Below are positions 27,769 to 35,201 of a stretch of 64,000 nt of DNA, piece by piece (the first letter of the stretch is position 1; each line of letters starts with the position of its first letter). The notes beneath the pieces are model-generated. The model was not told where the DNA came from. It was given only the letters and a program-made list of their open reading frames with translations, and did no database searches. The stretch is taken from NCBI RefSeq assembly GCF_001555965.1, contig NZ_LSHX01000024.1:1-64000 (forward strand). Reading direction: 5' to 3'. The stretch is from Sphingomonas sp. CCH21-G11 (GTDB lineage Bacteria > Pseudomonadota > Alphaproteobacteria > Sphingomonadales > Sphingomonadaceae). Position numbers and translations under genes: made by a program.

Positions 27769-30030
27769 CTAGCGCGCGATCCCGCCCGCGGCGAGCACCG
27801 CCAGCGTCACCAGCTCGCTCGCGGTGCTCGTCATCGGCGCGATCTGCACCGATTTCTCCATGCCGAGCAGCATCGGACCGATCATCGTGTCGCCGCCCAG
27901 TTCGCGCAGCAATTTCGCGGAGATGTTCGCCGACTGCAGCCCGGGCATGATCAGCACATTGGCCGGGCCGGACAGCCGCGCGAATGGAAACTTGGCCAGC
28001 TGCACCGGATTGAGCGCCACGTCGGGCGCCATTTCGCCTTCATATTCGAAGCCGACATCGCGCCCGTCGAGCACGCACACCGCGCCGCGGATATTGTCGA
28101 TCCACTTGCCCTCGGGATTGCCGAAGGTCGAATAACTCAGGAACGCGACGCGCGGCTCATGCCCCATCCGCCGCGCGACCTGCGCGGTCTGTTCGGCGAT
28201 GTCGGCCAGTTCCTCGGCGCTCGGCCGCTCGTTCACCGTCGTGTCGGCGATGAACACGGTGTGACTCTGGCCGACCAGGATGTGGATGCCGAACGGCGTC
28301 TTGCCCGGCAGCGGATCGATGACGCGGCGCACCTCGCGGATATTCTGCGCATAGGTACGCGTGATGCCGGTGATCATCGTGTCGACTTCGCCGAGCTGGA
28401 GCATCAGCGCGCCGAAGATGTTGCGGTCCTGGTTGACCATGCGCTCGCAATCGCGGCGCAGATAACCGCGGCGCTGCAACCTGCCATAGAGGAAGTCGAC
28501 CATGCGCGGCACCAACGGCGACACGCGGCTGTTGTGCACTTCGAAGCTGTCGGGATCCGTCACGCCCAGCGCGCGCAGCCGGTCATGGACATCGTCGCGC
28601 CCGACCAGCACCGGCGTGCCATAGCCGCCGTCCTTGAACGCGATCGCCGCGCGCAGCACGACTTCCTCCTCGCCTTCCGCGAACAGCACCCGCTTCGGCC
28701 GCGCGCGCGCGCCTTCATAGGCGAGCGTCAGCACCGACGTGGTCGGGTTCAATCGCGCGCGCAGCGTCTGGCGATAGGCCGCCATGTCGAGGATCGGCCG
28801 CGTCGCCACGCCTGAATCCATCGCCGCCTTGGCCACCGCGACCGGCACCACCTCCATCAGCCGCGAATCGAACGGCGCCGGGATGATGTAGTCGGGACCG
28901 AAATTATGCTGCACGCCATAGGCGATCGCCACTTCCTCGGGCACCCGCTTGCGGGCCAGCTCGGCGATGGCGTTGGCGGCGGCGATCTTCATCGCATCGT
29001 TGATGCCGGTCGCCCGCACGTCGAGCGCGCCGCGAAAGATGAAGGGGAAGCCGAGCACATTGTTGACCTGGTTGGGATAATCCGACCGGCCGGTGGCGAT
29101 GATCGCGTCGGGGCGCGCGGCCTTGGCCTGTTCGGGGCGGATTTCCGGCTCGGGATTGGCCATGGCGAAGATGATCGGTGCGGGCGCCATGTCCTTGACC
29201 ATCTCGGGCTTGAGCGCGCCGGCCGCCGACAGGCCCAGGAACACGTCGGCACCCACCAGCGCCTCGGTCAGCGTGCGGCGGTCGGTCACCGCGGCGTGCG
29301 CCGACTTCCACTGGTCCATGCCCTCGGTGCGGCCTTGATAGATCACGCCCTGGCGGTCGCACATGATGACATTGTCGCCACGCACGCCCATCACCTTGAT
29401 CAGCTCGGTGCAGGCGATGGCGGCCGCGCCCGCGCCATTCACCACCACCTTGATCTCGTCCATGCGCCGCCCGGTCAGCAGGCAGGCATTGATCAGGCCG
29501 GCGGCGGTGATGATCGCGGTGCCGTGCTGGTCGTCATGGAACACCGGAATGTTCATCCGCTCGCGCAACGCCTGCTCGATGATGAAGCATTCAGGCGCCT
29601 TGATGTCCTCAAGGTTGATGCCGCCGAACGACGGCTCGAGCAGCGCGACGCAGTTGATGAAGGCGTCGACATCCTCGGTCGCCACTTCGAGGTCGATCGA
29701 ATCGACATCGGCAAAGCGCTTGAACAGCACCGCCTTGCCCTCCATCACCGGCTTGGAGGCGAGCGCGCCCAGATTGCCCAGTCCCAGGATCGCGGTGCCG
29801 TTGGAAATCACCGCGACCAGATTGCCCTTGGCGGTATAGTCGTAGGCGGTGGCGGGATCTTCGGCGATCGCCTTCACCGGCACCGCGACGCCCGGCGAAT
29901 AGGCAAGTGCCAGGTCGCGCTGCGTCGCCATCGGCTTGGACGCGATGATCTCGATCTTGCCCGGCCGCCCTTCCGAGTGGAACAGCAGCGCCTCGCGGTC
30001 GGAAAACTGGTTGGTCGTCTCTTCGGTCAT
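27769..30030 (-). CDS. maeB: NADP-dependent malic enzyme with phosphotransacetylase-like domain
   Basis: A 753-residue MaeB-type enzyme oxidatively decarboxylating malate to pyruvate with NADP+. The first about 430 residues are the malic enzyme: ALAYSPGVAVPVK, GNLGALASKPVMEGKAVLFK, IPVFHDDQHGTAI and VVVNGAGAAAIAC (cofactor binding). The rest (about 435-753; RVLFAEGEEEVVLRAAIAFKDGGYG) is homologous to phosphotransacetylase, which in MaeB proteins is a regulatory, acetyl-CoA-responsive domain and not an active enzyme. Full-length. Divergent from mutS across a repeat-rich 690-bp gap, a neighbourhood common in alphaproteobacteria. Confidence 0.96.
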   Translation of the reverse strand: MTEETTNQFSDREALLFHSEGRPGKIEIIASKPMATQRDLALAYSPGVAVPVKAIAEDPATAYDYTAKGNLVAVISNGTAILGLGNLGALASKPVMEGKAVLFKRFADVDSIDLEVATEDVDAFINCVALLEPSFGGINLEDIKAPECFIIEQALRERMNIPVFHDDQHGTAIITAAGLINACLLTGRRMDEIKVVVNGAGAAAIACTELIKVMGVRGDNVIMCDRQGVIYQGRTEGMDQWKSAHAAVTDRRTLTEALVGADVFLGLSAAGALKPEMVKDMAPAPIIFAMANPEPEIRPEQAKAARPDAIIATGRSDYPNQVNNVLGFPFIFRGALDVRATGINDAMKIAAANAIAELARKRVPEEVAIAYGVQHNFGPDYIIPAPFDSRLMEVVPVAVAKAAMDSGVATRPILDMAAYRQTLRARLNPTTSVLTLAYEGARARPKRVLFAEGEEEVVLRAAIAFKDGGYGTPVLVGRDDVHDRLRALGVTDPDSFEVHNSRVSPLVPRMVDFLYGRLQRRGYLRRDCERMVNQDRNIFGALMLQLGEVDTMITGITRTYAQNIREVRRVIDPLPGKTPFGIHILVGQSHTVFIADTTVNERPSAEELADIAEQTAQVARRMGHEPRVAFLSYSTFGNPEGKWIDNIRGAVCVLDGRDVGFEYEGEMAPDVALNPVQLAKFPFARLSGPANVLIMPGLQSANISAKLLRELGGDTMIGPMLLGMEKSVQIAPMTSTASELVTLAVLAAGGIAR

Positions 30031-30309
30031 CGCCGCGCGCTCTCCCTCGCCATGCCCCAGCCTCTAGGACGCTGGCCGCGACTGATCCAGCCCCGGCATG
30101 ACGATTGCCGTCGCCACCCGCCGACCGGTGACATCGAAACGGGTCCCGCATCCCGGTCCCCACCTTTTGAAGCGACGCGGAAACGCGCAGCGTTCGGAGC
30201 CAGCTGCGATCGCGTTCCGGTCGGCACTCTTGCCCTTCAGATCGTGACCCCGACCCCTTCCAATCATCGCCCGCCCCTTTTCAGATTGTCACTCCGCCGC
30301 TTTTCAGAT

Positions 30310-30456
30310 CGTCACCCCGGCCTTGTGCTGGGGTCCACCGTGCAGCCCGCGATGTCGCTGGCCACTGGTCGCGCGCGACCGGCCCAATCCCGCGCATTCG
30401 CCGCTGCGCGTTGCACGGCTTGGCGCGGTGGACCCCGGCACAAGGCCGGGGTGACG
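30310..30456. repeat. REP-like inverted repeat pair (CGTCACCCCGGCCTTGTG)
   Basis: Arms 30310-30339 and 30427-30456 are 30-nt inverted copies with one mismatch, separated by 87 nt. Each arm is also a hairpin. Same family as the pairs at 12669 and 37505. Confidence 0.88.
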
Positions 30457-30643
30457 GCATGTGGCGAACGTGCGTCGATCCCGTCATGCCGGACCTGATG
30501 CAGCATCCAGGCACGATGCCACACAATAGAGACGAAACGGGCACGTGACATTTACGGCCGGTTGCGATCCGTTTCCAATCGTCACCCGTGCATCACATTC
30601 GTCGCCCCGGCCTTTCCAATCATCGTCCCGTCACTTTTCAAAT

Positions 30644-30663
30644 CGTCACCCCGGCCTTGTGCC
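30644..30663. repeat. truncated REP-like copy
   Basis: CGTCACCCCGGCCTTGTGCC matches the first 20 nt of the arm at 30310 except that the second half of the hairpin is missing; it is followed directly by the mutS upstream region. Its presence shows that the long in-frame extension of mutS is not coding. Confidence 0.7.
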
Positions 30664-30724
30664 GTCGCCGTCGCGCGCAATTGGCCTTTGGCGCGCCCGC
30701 ATGGCTGCGCTAACGCTCGCGCCG

Positions 30725-33334
30725 ATGGCTGATGCACCCGCCCCGCCCACGCCGATGATGGCGCAATATCTCGCGCTCAAGGCGGAGGCGCAGGATTGCC
30801 TGCTCTTCTATCGCATGGGCGACTTTTTCGAGATGTTCTTCGACGACGCCAAAGTGGCGAGCGGCGTGCTCGACATCGCGCTGACCGCACGCGGCGAACA
30901 TGGCGGCGACCGGGTGCCGATGTGCGGGGTGCCCGTCCACGCCGCCACCGCCTATCTCCAGCGGCTGATCAAGGCCGGGCACCGCGTCGCCATCGCCGAG
31001 CAGGTCGAGACACCCGAGCAGGCCAGGAAGCGCGCAGGGGCCAAGGCGCTGGTCAGGCGCGCGATTGTCCGCGTCGTCACCGCCGGCACGCTGACCGAGG
31101 AGGCCCTGCTCGACAGCCGCAGCACCAACTGGTGCGTCGCCATCGGCGAGGCGGCGGGCGAGGTCGCCATTGCCGCCGCCGACGTGTCGACCGGCCGGTT
31201 CGAGATCGTGGCCACCCGCGCGGACGCGCTCGTGGCCGAGCTCGCCCGGCTCGCACCGGCCGAGACCATCGTCGCCGAAGGATCGCCGCACGAGGCGCTG
31301 GCGACCGGCATCCGCCCGCGCGCCAGCTTCGACAGCGGCGCGGGCGAGGCGCGGCTGCGCGCGCTGTTCGGCGTGGCGACGCTTGACGGCTTCGGCCCGT
31401 TCGGGCGCGCGGCACTCGCCGCTGCCGGCGGGCTGGTCGCCTATCTCGACCATACGGCAAAGGGCGCGCTGCCCTTTCTGCGCCCACCGCGCCTCGACCG
31501 AAGCGACGCCAGCATGGCGATCGACGCCGCGACGCGCGAAAGCCTGGAGCTGACCCAGTCGAGCGCAGGCACCCGGCGCGGCAGCCTGCTCGACGCGGTC
31601 GACCGCACCGTCACCGGCGCGGGCGCGCGACTGCTCGCTGCCGACATCGCCGCCCCGCTGATGGACCGCGCGGCGATCGAGGCGCGGCTCGATGTGGTCC
31701 AGTATTTCCACGACACGCCCGGCCTGCGCGACGGCGTGCGCGCGACGCTGCGCGCGCTCCCCGATATCGGCCGGGCGATCGGGCGGCTGGCGGCGGGGCG
31801 CGGCGGCCCGCGCGACCTCGGCCAGCTGCGCGACGGGCTGGACGGCGCGTGGCGGCTGGGCGAGCGGCTGGGGCAGATCGCCGACGCGCCCGCGCTACTC
31901 CGCACGCTCGCGCCGCAGTTGCGCGGCCATGGCGAGCTGGTCGATCTGCTGAAACGCGCGCTCGTGCCCGAACCGCCTGTCGATGCCAGCGCCGGCGGCT
32001 TCATCGCGGAGGGCTATGACATCGCGCTCGACGACCTGCGCGCCACGGGTGCCGGGGGGCGACGCGCCATCGCCGCGCTGGAGGCCGAATATCGCCAGCG
32101 TACCGGCATTTCCGCGCTCAAGGTCCGCCATAACGGCGTGCTCGGTTACCATATCGAGGTGCCGGCGCGCGCTGCCGACGCGCTGATGCGCCCCGACAGC
32201 GGCTTCACCCACCGCCAGACGCTCGCGGGCGTCGTACGCTTCAACGCCCCCGACCTTCATGACGTCGCGCTGCGCGTCACCCAGTCGGGCGCCCACGCCA
32301 TCGCTGCGGAGGCCGCGCATCTGGAGGAGCTGACCGCGCGCGCCGTCGACCGGCGCGAGGCGATTGCGGCGACCGCCGACGCGCTCGCGCGGATCGACGT
32401 CGCCGCCGGCCTCGCCGAACGCGCCGCAGAGGCCGGGTGGACGCGGCCGGCGCTGGTCGACCATGCCTGTTTCGAAATCAGCGGCGGGCGGCATCCGGTG
32501 GTCGAGGACGCGCTGGCGCGCGCGGGCGAACGCTTCGTCGCCAATGACTGCCGCCTGTCGGAGGATTCGCGGCTGTGGCTCGTCACCGGGCCCAACATGG
32601 GCGGCAAATCGACCTTTCTGCGCCAGAACGCGCTGATCGCGGTGCTGGCACAGGCGGGCAGCTATGTCCCGGCGGCGCAGGCGACGCTGGGCCTGGTCGA
32701 CCGCTTGTTCAGCCGGGTCGGCGCGTCGGACAATCTGGCGCGCGGCCGATCGACCTTCATGGTCGAGATGGTCGAAACCGCCGCGATCCTGGCGCAGGCG
32801 ACCCCGCGCAGCTTCGTCATCCTGGATGAGGTCGGGCGCGGCACCAGCACCTATGACGGGCTCGCCATCGCCTGGGCGGTGGTCGAGGCGATTCATGAGG
32901 ATAATCGCTGCCGCTGCCTGTTCGCGACGCATTATCACGAGCTGACCCGGCTGGCGGAGCGCTGCCCCGCGCTCAGCCTCCACCATGTCCGCGCGCGCGA
33001 GTGGAAGGGCGATCTGGTGCTGCTGCACGAAGTCGCGGACGGACCCGCCGACCGCAGCTACGGCCTGGCGGTCGCGCGCCTCGCCGGGCTGCCGCCGGTT
33101 ACCATCGCGCGCGCCAAGGCGGTACTGGCAAAGCTGGAGGCCGGGCGCGAGCGGACGGGCGGAATCGCCGCCGGGCTCGACGACCTGCCGCTGTTCGCAG
33201 CAGTCGCCACGCCCGAGGCGGCACCCGCCACCGATCCGCTGCGCGACCAGCTCGCGACGCTCGACGTCGACGCCCTCACCCCGCGCGAGGCGCTCGACCT
33301 GCTCTATCGATTGAAGGGACTGGCGCTGGAATGA
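30725..33334 (+). CDS. mutS: DNA mismatch repair protein MutS
   Basis: An 869-residue mismatch-recognition ATPase. Domain I has the mismatch-wedging motif GDFFEMF near residue 35 (MAQYLALKAEA just before it is conserved). Connector, core (lever) and clamp domains follow, then the ATPase with Walker A GPNMGGKST at about 622-630 and Walker B/D-loop VILDEVGRGTST near 700. The C-terminal helix-turn-helix region is present (DVDALTPREALDLLYRLK). Start at 30725 (MADAPAPPTPMMAQY) is chosen; an ATG at 30701 is possible and longer extensions run through repeats. mutL is not in the window. Confidence 0.97.
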   Translation: MADAPAPPTPMMAQYLALKAEAQDCLLFYRMGDFFEMFFDDAKVASGVLDIALTARGEHGGDRVPMCGVPVHAATAYLQRLIKAGHRVAIAEQVETPEQARKRAGAKALVRRAIVRVVTAGTLTEEALLDSRSTNWCVAIGEAAGEVAIAAADVSTGRFEIVATRADALVAELARLAPAETIVAEGSPHEALATGIRPRASFDSGAGEARLRALFGVATLDGFGPFGRAALAAAGGLVAYLDHTAKGALPFLRPPRLDRSDASMAIDAATRESLELTQSSAGTRRGSLLDAVDRTVTGAGARLLAADIAAPLMDRAAIEARLDVVQYFHDTPGLRDGVRATLRALPDIGRAIGRLAAGRGGPRDLGQLRDGLDGAWRLGERLGQIADAPALLRTLAPQLRGHGELVDLLKRALVPEPPVDASAGGFIAEGYDIALDDLRATGAGGRRAIAALEAEYRQRTGISALKVRHNGVLGYHIEVPARAADALMRPDSGFTHRQTLAGVVRFNAPDLHDVALRVTQSGAHAIAAEAAHLEELTARAVDRREAIAATADALARIDVAAGLAERAAEAGWTRPALVDHACFEISGGRHPVVEDALARAGERFVANDCRLSEDSRLWLVTGPNMGGKSTFLRQNALIAVLAQAGSYVPAAQATLGLVDRLFSRVGASDNLARGRSTFMVEMVETAAILAQATPRSFVILDEVGRGTSTYDGLAIAWAVVEAIHEDNRCRCLFATHYHELTRLAERCPALSLHHVRAREWKGDLVLLHEVADGPADRSYGLAVARLAGLPPVTIARAKAVLAKLEAGRERTGGIAAGLDDLPLFAAVATPEAAPATDPLRDQLATLDVDALTPREALDLLYRLKGLALE

Positions 33335-33344
33335 AATGCGACCG

Positions 33345-33368
33345 CATCGCCCCGGCGCAGGCCGGGGC
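33345..33368. repeat. REP-like hairpin after mutS (CGCCCCGGCGCAGGCCGGGG)
   Basis: A single hairpin close to the 12669 family variant (GCCCCGGC..GCCGGGGC), 10 nt after the mutS stop, possibly helping end the mRNA. Confidence 0.6.
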
Positions 33369-33400
33369 CGCCAAAAATCGAGGAGAGTGAATGAACCCGC

Positions 33401-33486
33401 TCATCCTGAGTAGTCGCTGAGCTTGTCGAAGCCTGTCCTGAGCGCCTGCCTTGGCAGGCAGTCGAAGGGCGGCGTGTCGAAGGACA
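33401..33486. repeat. CCTGAGCTTGTCGAAG-type repeat cluster
   Basis: Contains GCTGAGCTTGTCGAAG, an internal hairpin CCTGCC-TT-GGCAGG, and the inverted phrases TGTCCT and AGGACA at its ends. From general knowledge phrases such as CTGAGCTTGTCGAAGG recur in sphingomonad intergenic DNA. No coding content. Confidence 0.55.
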
Positions 33487-33504
33487 AGCGCAATCGCGCG
33501 TCCT

Positions 33505-33763
33505 TGAAATGAAAGAGGCCGCCGGGGCCTCGCACTCGAGGACCCCGGCGACCTCCGACATGGTCAGCGGCCGGAGAGCTCCAGCCCGGGAGACCATGCG
33601 GGCCGCGTTACCGAAGCGGACATGCGTTGATTGGAGGAGGATACCTCCCGCATGTCATTACGGACGGAGGGCTTCCGTCCGCGCTTCAGCTCAGCGGCGC
33701 GTCTCCCGAACGAACTGAACCGACCCCATTGCTGAACCATGAGACATCGGATCACCTCCTTTC
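33505..33763 (-). ncRNA. candidate structured small transcript with very strong Shine-Dalgarno and intrinsic terminator
   Basis: On the minus strand, 33763-33749 reads GAAAGGAGGTGATCC, complementary over 15 nt to the 16S rRNA 3-prime end, and is followed by an ATG at 33747 with optimal spacing. Downstream come an 8-bp hairpin (33661-33681), a hairpin GGAGG-TAT-CCTCC (33636-33648) able to hide a second ribosome-binding-like sequence, and a GC-rich stem with a 4-nt loop (33521-33549) followed by CCTCTTTCATTTC, a good intrinsic terminator. No minus-strand gene follows, as mutS lies opposite. Promoter not identified. This could be a small RNA, a small-protein mRNA or a decayed leader. Confidence 0.45.
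33691..33747 (-). CDS. possible 18-codon ORF behind the strong Shine-Dalgarno
   Basis: ATG at 33747 lies 7 nt after the GGAGG of a perfect 14-15 nt Shine-Dalgarno. The frame encodes MSHGSAMGSVQFVRETRR and then TGA. An overlapping frame from a second ATG (33740) stays open to 33564 and gives a basic 58-residue product, but its spacing from the Shine-Dalgarno is too long (14 nt). No family is recognised. The only support is translation-signal quality, since nothing else about the peptide can be judged. Confidence 0.3.
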   Translation of the reverse strand: MSHGSAMGSVQFVRETRR

Positions 33764-33883
33764 GCTAGTTGAAGCCTGCGCACCCTGCTGGATGCACGAC
33801 GAATGTGAATCACCGCGAGTCGCAGAACAAGACTTGAATTGAAAATAATTATCGACGATTCTGCTCGCCCTGCCGATCGGCGA

Positions 33884-34393
33884 TCAGCGTCGGCAGTCCT
33901 CCGTCACCCGCAGCAATTCTGGCCAGGCCGGCACGACCAGCGGCGCGGCCGGCGGCGCCTCGACGATGAAGCGCCCGCGGCTGAATCCCATTGCGTCGAG
34001 CAGCGGGTCGCGCGCGCCCAGGCTGACCTCCACCCCCGCCGCCGTTGCGGTGCCGGTCAGCGCGCGCACGGTGCTCGTCGTCCGGATCGTCACCGCCGTC
34101 CCCTGCACGCCCGCGCGCGTCAGCACCACGCGCTGCCCCGCCCGGTCGCACCGTACCGCCAGCGCGGCGGCGGGCGCGCTGCCAAATGTCGCCTGCGATC
34201 CGCCGGAAGTCGCCGCATAGGCCCATGTCCCCGCCGCCATCGGCCAGTCGCGCCAATCCCCGACATAGGGGTTAGGCGCAACCGGAGGCACCGCCGCGGG
34301 CGGCGGAGCAGCGACGGGCGCCGGCGGCGGCTTGGAAGGCGCGACACACGCGCCGAGCACGACCAGCGACGCAAACGGGATGAGGATACGCAT
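33884..34393 (-). CDS. conserved lipoprotein, function unknown
   Basis: A 169-residue lipoprotein: the signal peptide MRILIPFASLVVLGAC has a lipobox (LGAC, Cys16). A Pro/Ala-rich linker (SKPPPAPVAAPPPAAVPPVAP) leads to a small domain beginning NPYVGDWRDWPMAAGTWAYA and ending ELLRVTEDCRR with one further Cys. It reads like a compact beta-rich periplasmic domain found in sphingomonad genomes, but I do not know its role. The start is the ATG at 34393; a GTG at 34396 is an alternative. It lies upstream of the small-transcript candidate, separated by about 120 bp of AT-rich DNA. Confidence 0.75.
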   Translation of the reverse strand: MRILIPFASLVVLGACVAPSKPPPAPVAAPPPAAVPPVAPNPYVGDWRDWPMAAGTWAYAATSGGSQATFGSAPAAALAVRCDRAGQRVVLTRAGVQGTAVTIRTTSTVRALTGTATAAGVEVSLGARDPLLDAMGFSRGRFIVEAPPAAPLVVPAWPELLRVTEDCRR

Positions 34394-34449
34394 CACGCGC
34401 TTATGGGCGAACCCGCGCCCCCGCTCAACCGCTCGATAGCAGCTTGCGA

Positions 34450-34776
34450 TCAGGCCGCCCGGGGCACGATGCGATCGAGCTCGCCATTCAGCGCACGCTT
34501 GGCTTCGAGTAGTTCGTAATCCGTCTGGAGACCAAGGAAAAAGCCCTCGGACATGCGGAAATAGCGGGCGAGGCGCAGGTCAAGTTCGCCATCCATAGGC
34601 ACAGTGCCTGCGATCACCGCCTGAACGCGCGCGCTATCGACGCCGATCGCTTGGCCCAGCGAAGCCGCATCCATGCCCAGCGGCTCCATGAATTCCGACC
34701 ACAGCAATTCGCCAGCATGGCTGTTGTGCAGCCAGTCCGGGTTAGTGGTAGTCGGTGATTTCGACGCGCTCTGCAT
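34450..34776 (-). CDS. higA: HigA-family antitoxin
   Basis: A 108-residue XRE-type protein of the HigA/VapI addiction-module family. The helix-turn-helix runs through GELLWSEFMEPLGMDAASLGQAIGVDSARVQAVIAG, followed by the typical MDGELDLRLARYFRMSEGFFLGLQTDYEL. It should bind and neutralise HigB and repress the operon. Its start at 34776 lies inside the 3-prime end of higB (35-bp overlap), so translation is coupled, and the toxin-first order is the hallmark of higBA. The start is chosen from this overlap and the position of the family domain; the longer in-frame extension lies wholly within higB. Confidence 0.92.
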   Translation of the reverse strand: MQSASKSPTTTNPDWLHNSHAGELLWSEFMEPLGMDAASLGQAIGVDSARVQAVIAGTVPMDGELDLRLARYFRMSEGFFLGLQTDYELLEAKRALNGELDRIVPRAA

Positions 34777-35023
34777 GTCCGTCCTTCCAGACGAAGCATA
34801 TACGCCATTGGTCGTTAATTGAAATACTGAGCTGGCCAACGCGGTCGCGCTTGAGCGCATGGAGTCGGTTTGAGGGCGGGTTGCGCAGGTCGTCCAGCGT
34901 CCGCGCCCGGTTGAGCAGCTTCAGCTTGTCGAGGGCGCGATCCTGAATGTCAGGCGGCAGCTTCCGGCTCCGCTCGCCGCGCCAGATGCGTTCGGCTTCA
35001 GGATCGACGAAAGAGTGGATCAT
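34742..35023 (-). CDS. higB: HigB/RelE-superfamily mRNA-cleaving toxin
   Basis: A 93-residue HigB-type ribosome-dependent RNase. Characteristic segments are MIHSFVDPEAERIWRGERSRKLPPDI, RKLxxLNxA-like LKLLNRARTLDDLRNPPSNRLHALKRDR, and GQLSISINDQWRICFVWKDG, the last holding the Arg/Tyr-type catalytic surface and the beta-sheet core. It precedes and overlaps higA, so the pair forms a standard higBA module. Upstream DNA is AT-rich with a TGTCGCA/TGCGACA dyad that may be the operator. The module seems complete and likely functional. Confidence 0.93.
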   Translation of the reverse strand: MIHSFVDPEAERIWRGERSRKLPPDIQDRALDKLKLLNRARTLDDLRNPPSNRLHALKRDRVGQLSISINDQWRICFVWKDGHAERVEITDYH

Positions 35024-35093
35024 GGCTCGACCTAATCAATACGGGACAAGCCATCTCATTAGCGCCCAACAATTGAATTTAAACAAGAGCTTA

Positions 35094-35182
35094 TGTCGCA
35101 CGGTGCGACAAAACCATTTTCCCTAAGTCACGAAGAATAAATCAATTATTCGGATCGTATTCTAACTTCCCATCATGCGACA
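35094..35182. promoter_or_regulatory. candidate HigBA operator region in an AT-rich patch
   Basis: An inverted repeat TGTCGCA-CGG-TGCGACA (35094-35110) and a third TGCGACA (35176-35182) lie in the AT-rich 180 bp between higB and uvrB. XRE-type antitoxins bind such dyads, so autoregulation of higBA is plausible. uvrB is transcribed toward this region and ends in it, so the site is not in a uvrB promoter. Confidence 0.5.
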
Positions 35183-35201
35183 AATATTACTTTTCAATTA
35201 T

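Larger units (their letters stand above)
30031..30724. other. repeat-rich intergenic region between maeB and mutS
   Basis: No convincing gene. The region carries several partial copies of a short phrase of the type TTTTCAGATCGTCACCCCGG (near 30280, 30302, 30636), a complete inverted REP-like pair (30310-30456) and a truncated copy (30644-30663). It looks like repeated insertion and decay of REP-like units. Promoters for the divergent genes must lie within it but none is clear. Confidence 0.7.

Noticed and set aside
30280..30680. CRISPR-like array from the repeated CGTCACCCCGG phrases
   Set aside because: The repeats are irregularly spaced, inverted and diverged, with no uniform spacers and no cas genes.
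30545..30724. N-terminal extension of MutS
   Set aside because: The extra frame runs through a truncated REP-like repeat and has no homology to MutS; conserved MAQYLALK begins after 30725.
33749..33763. 16S rRNA gene fragment
   Set aside because: Only 15 nt match; flanking bases do not resemble 16S, and an ATG at ideal spacing makes a Shine-Dalgarno on the minus strand the better reading.
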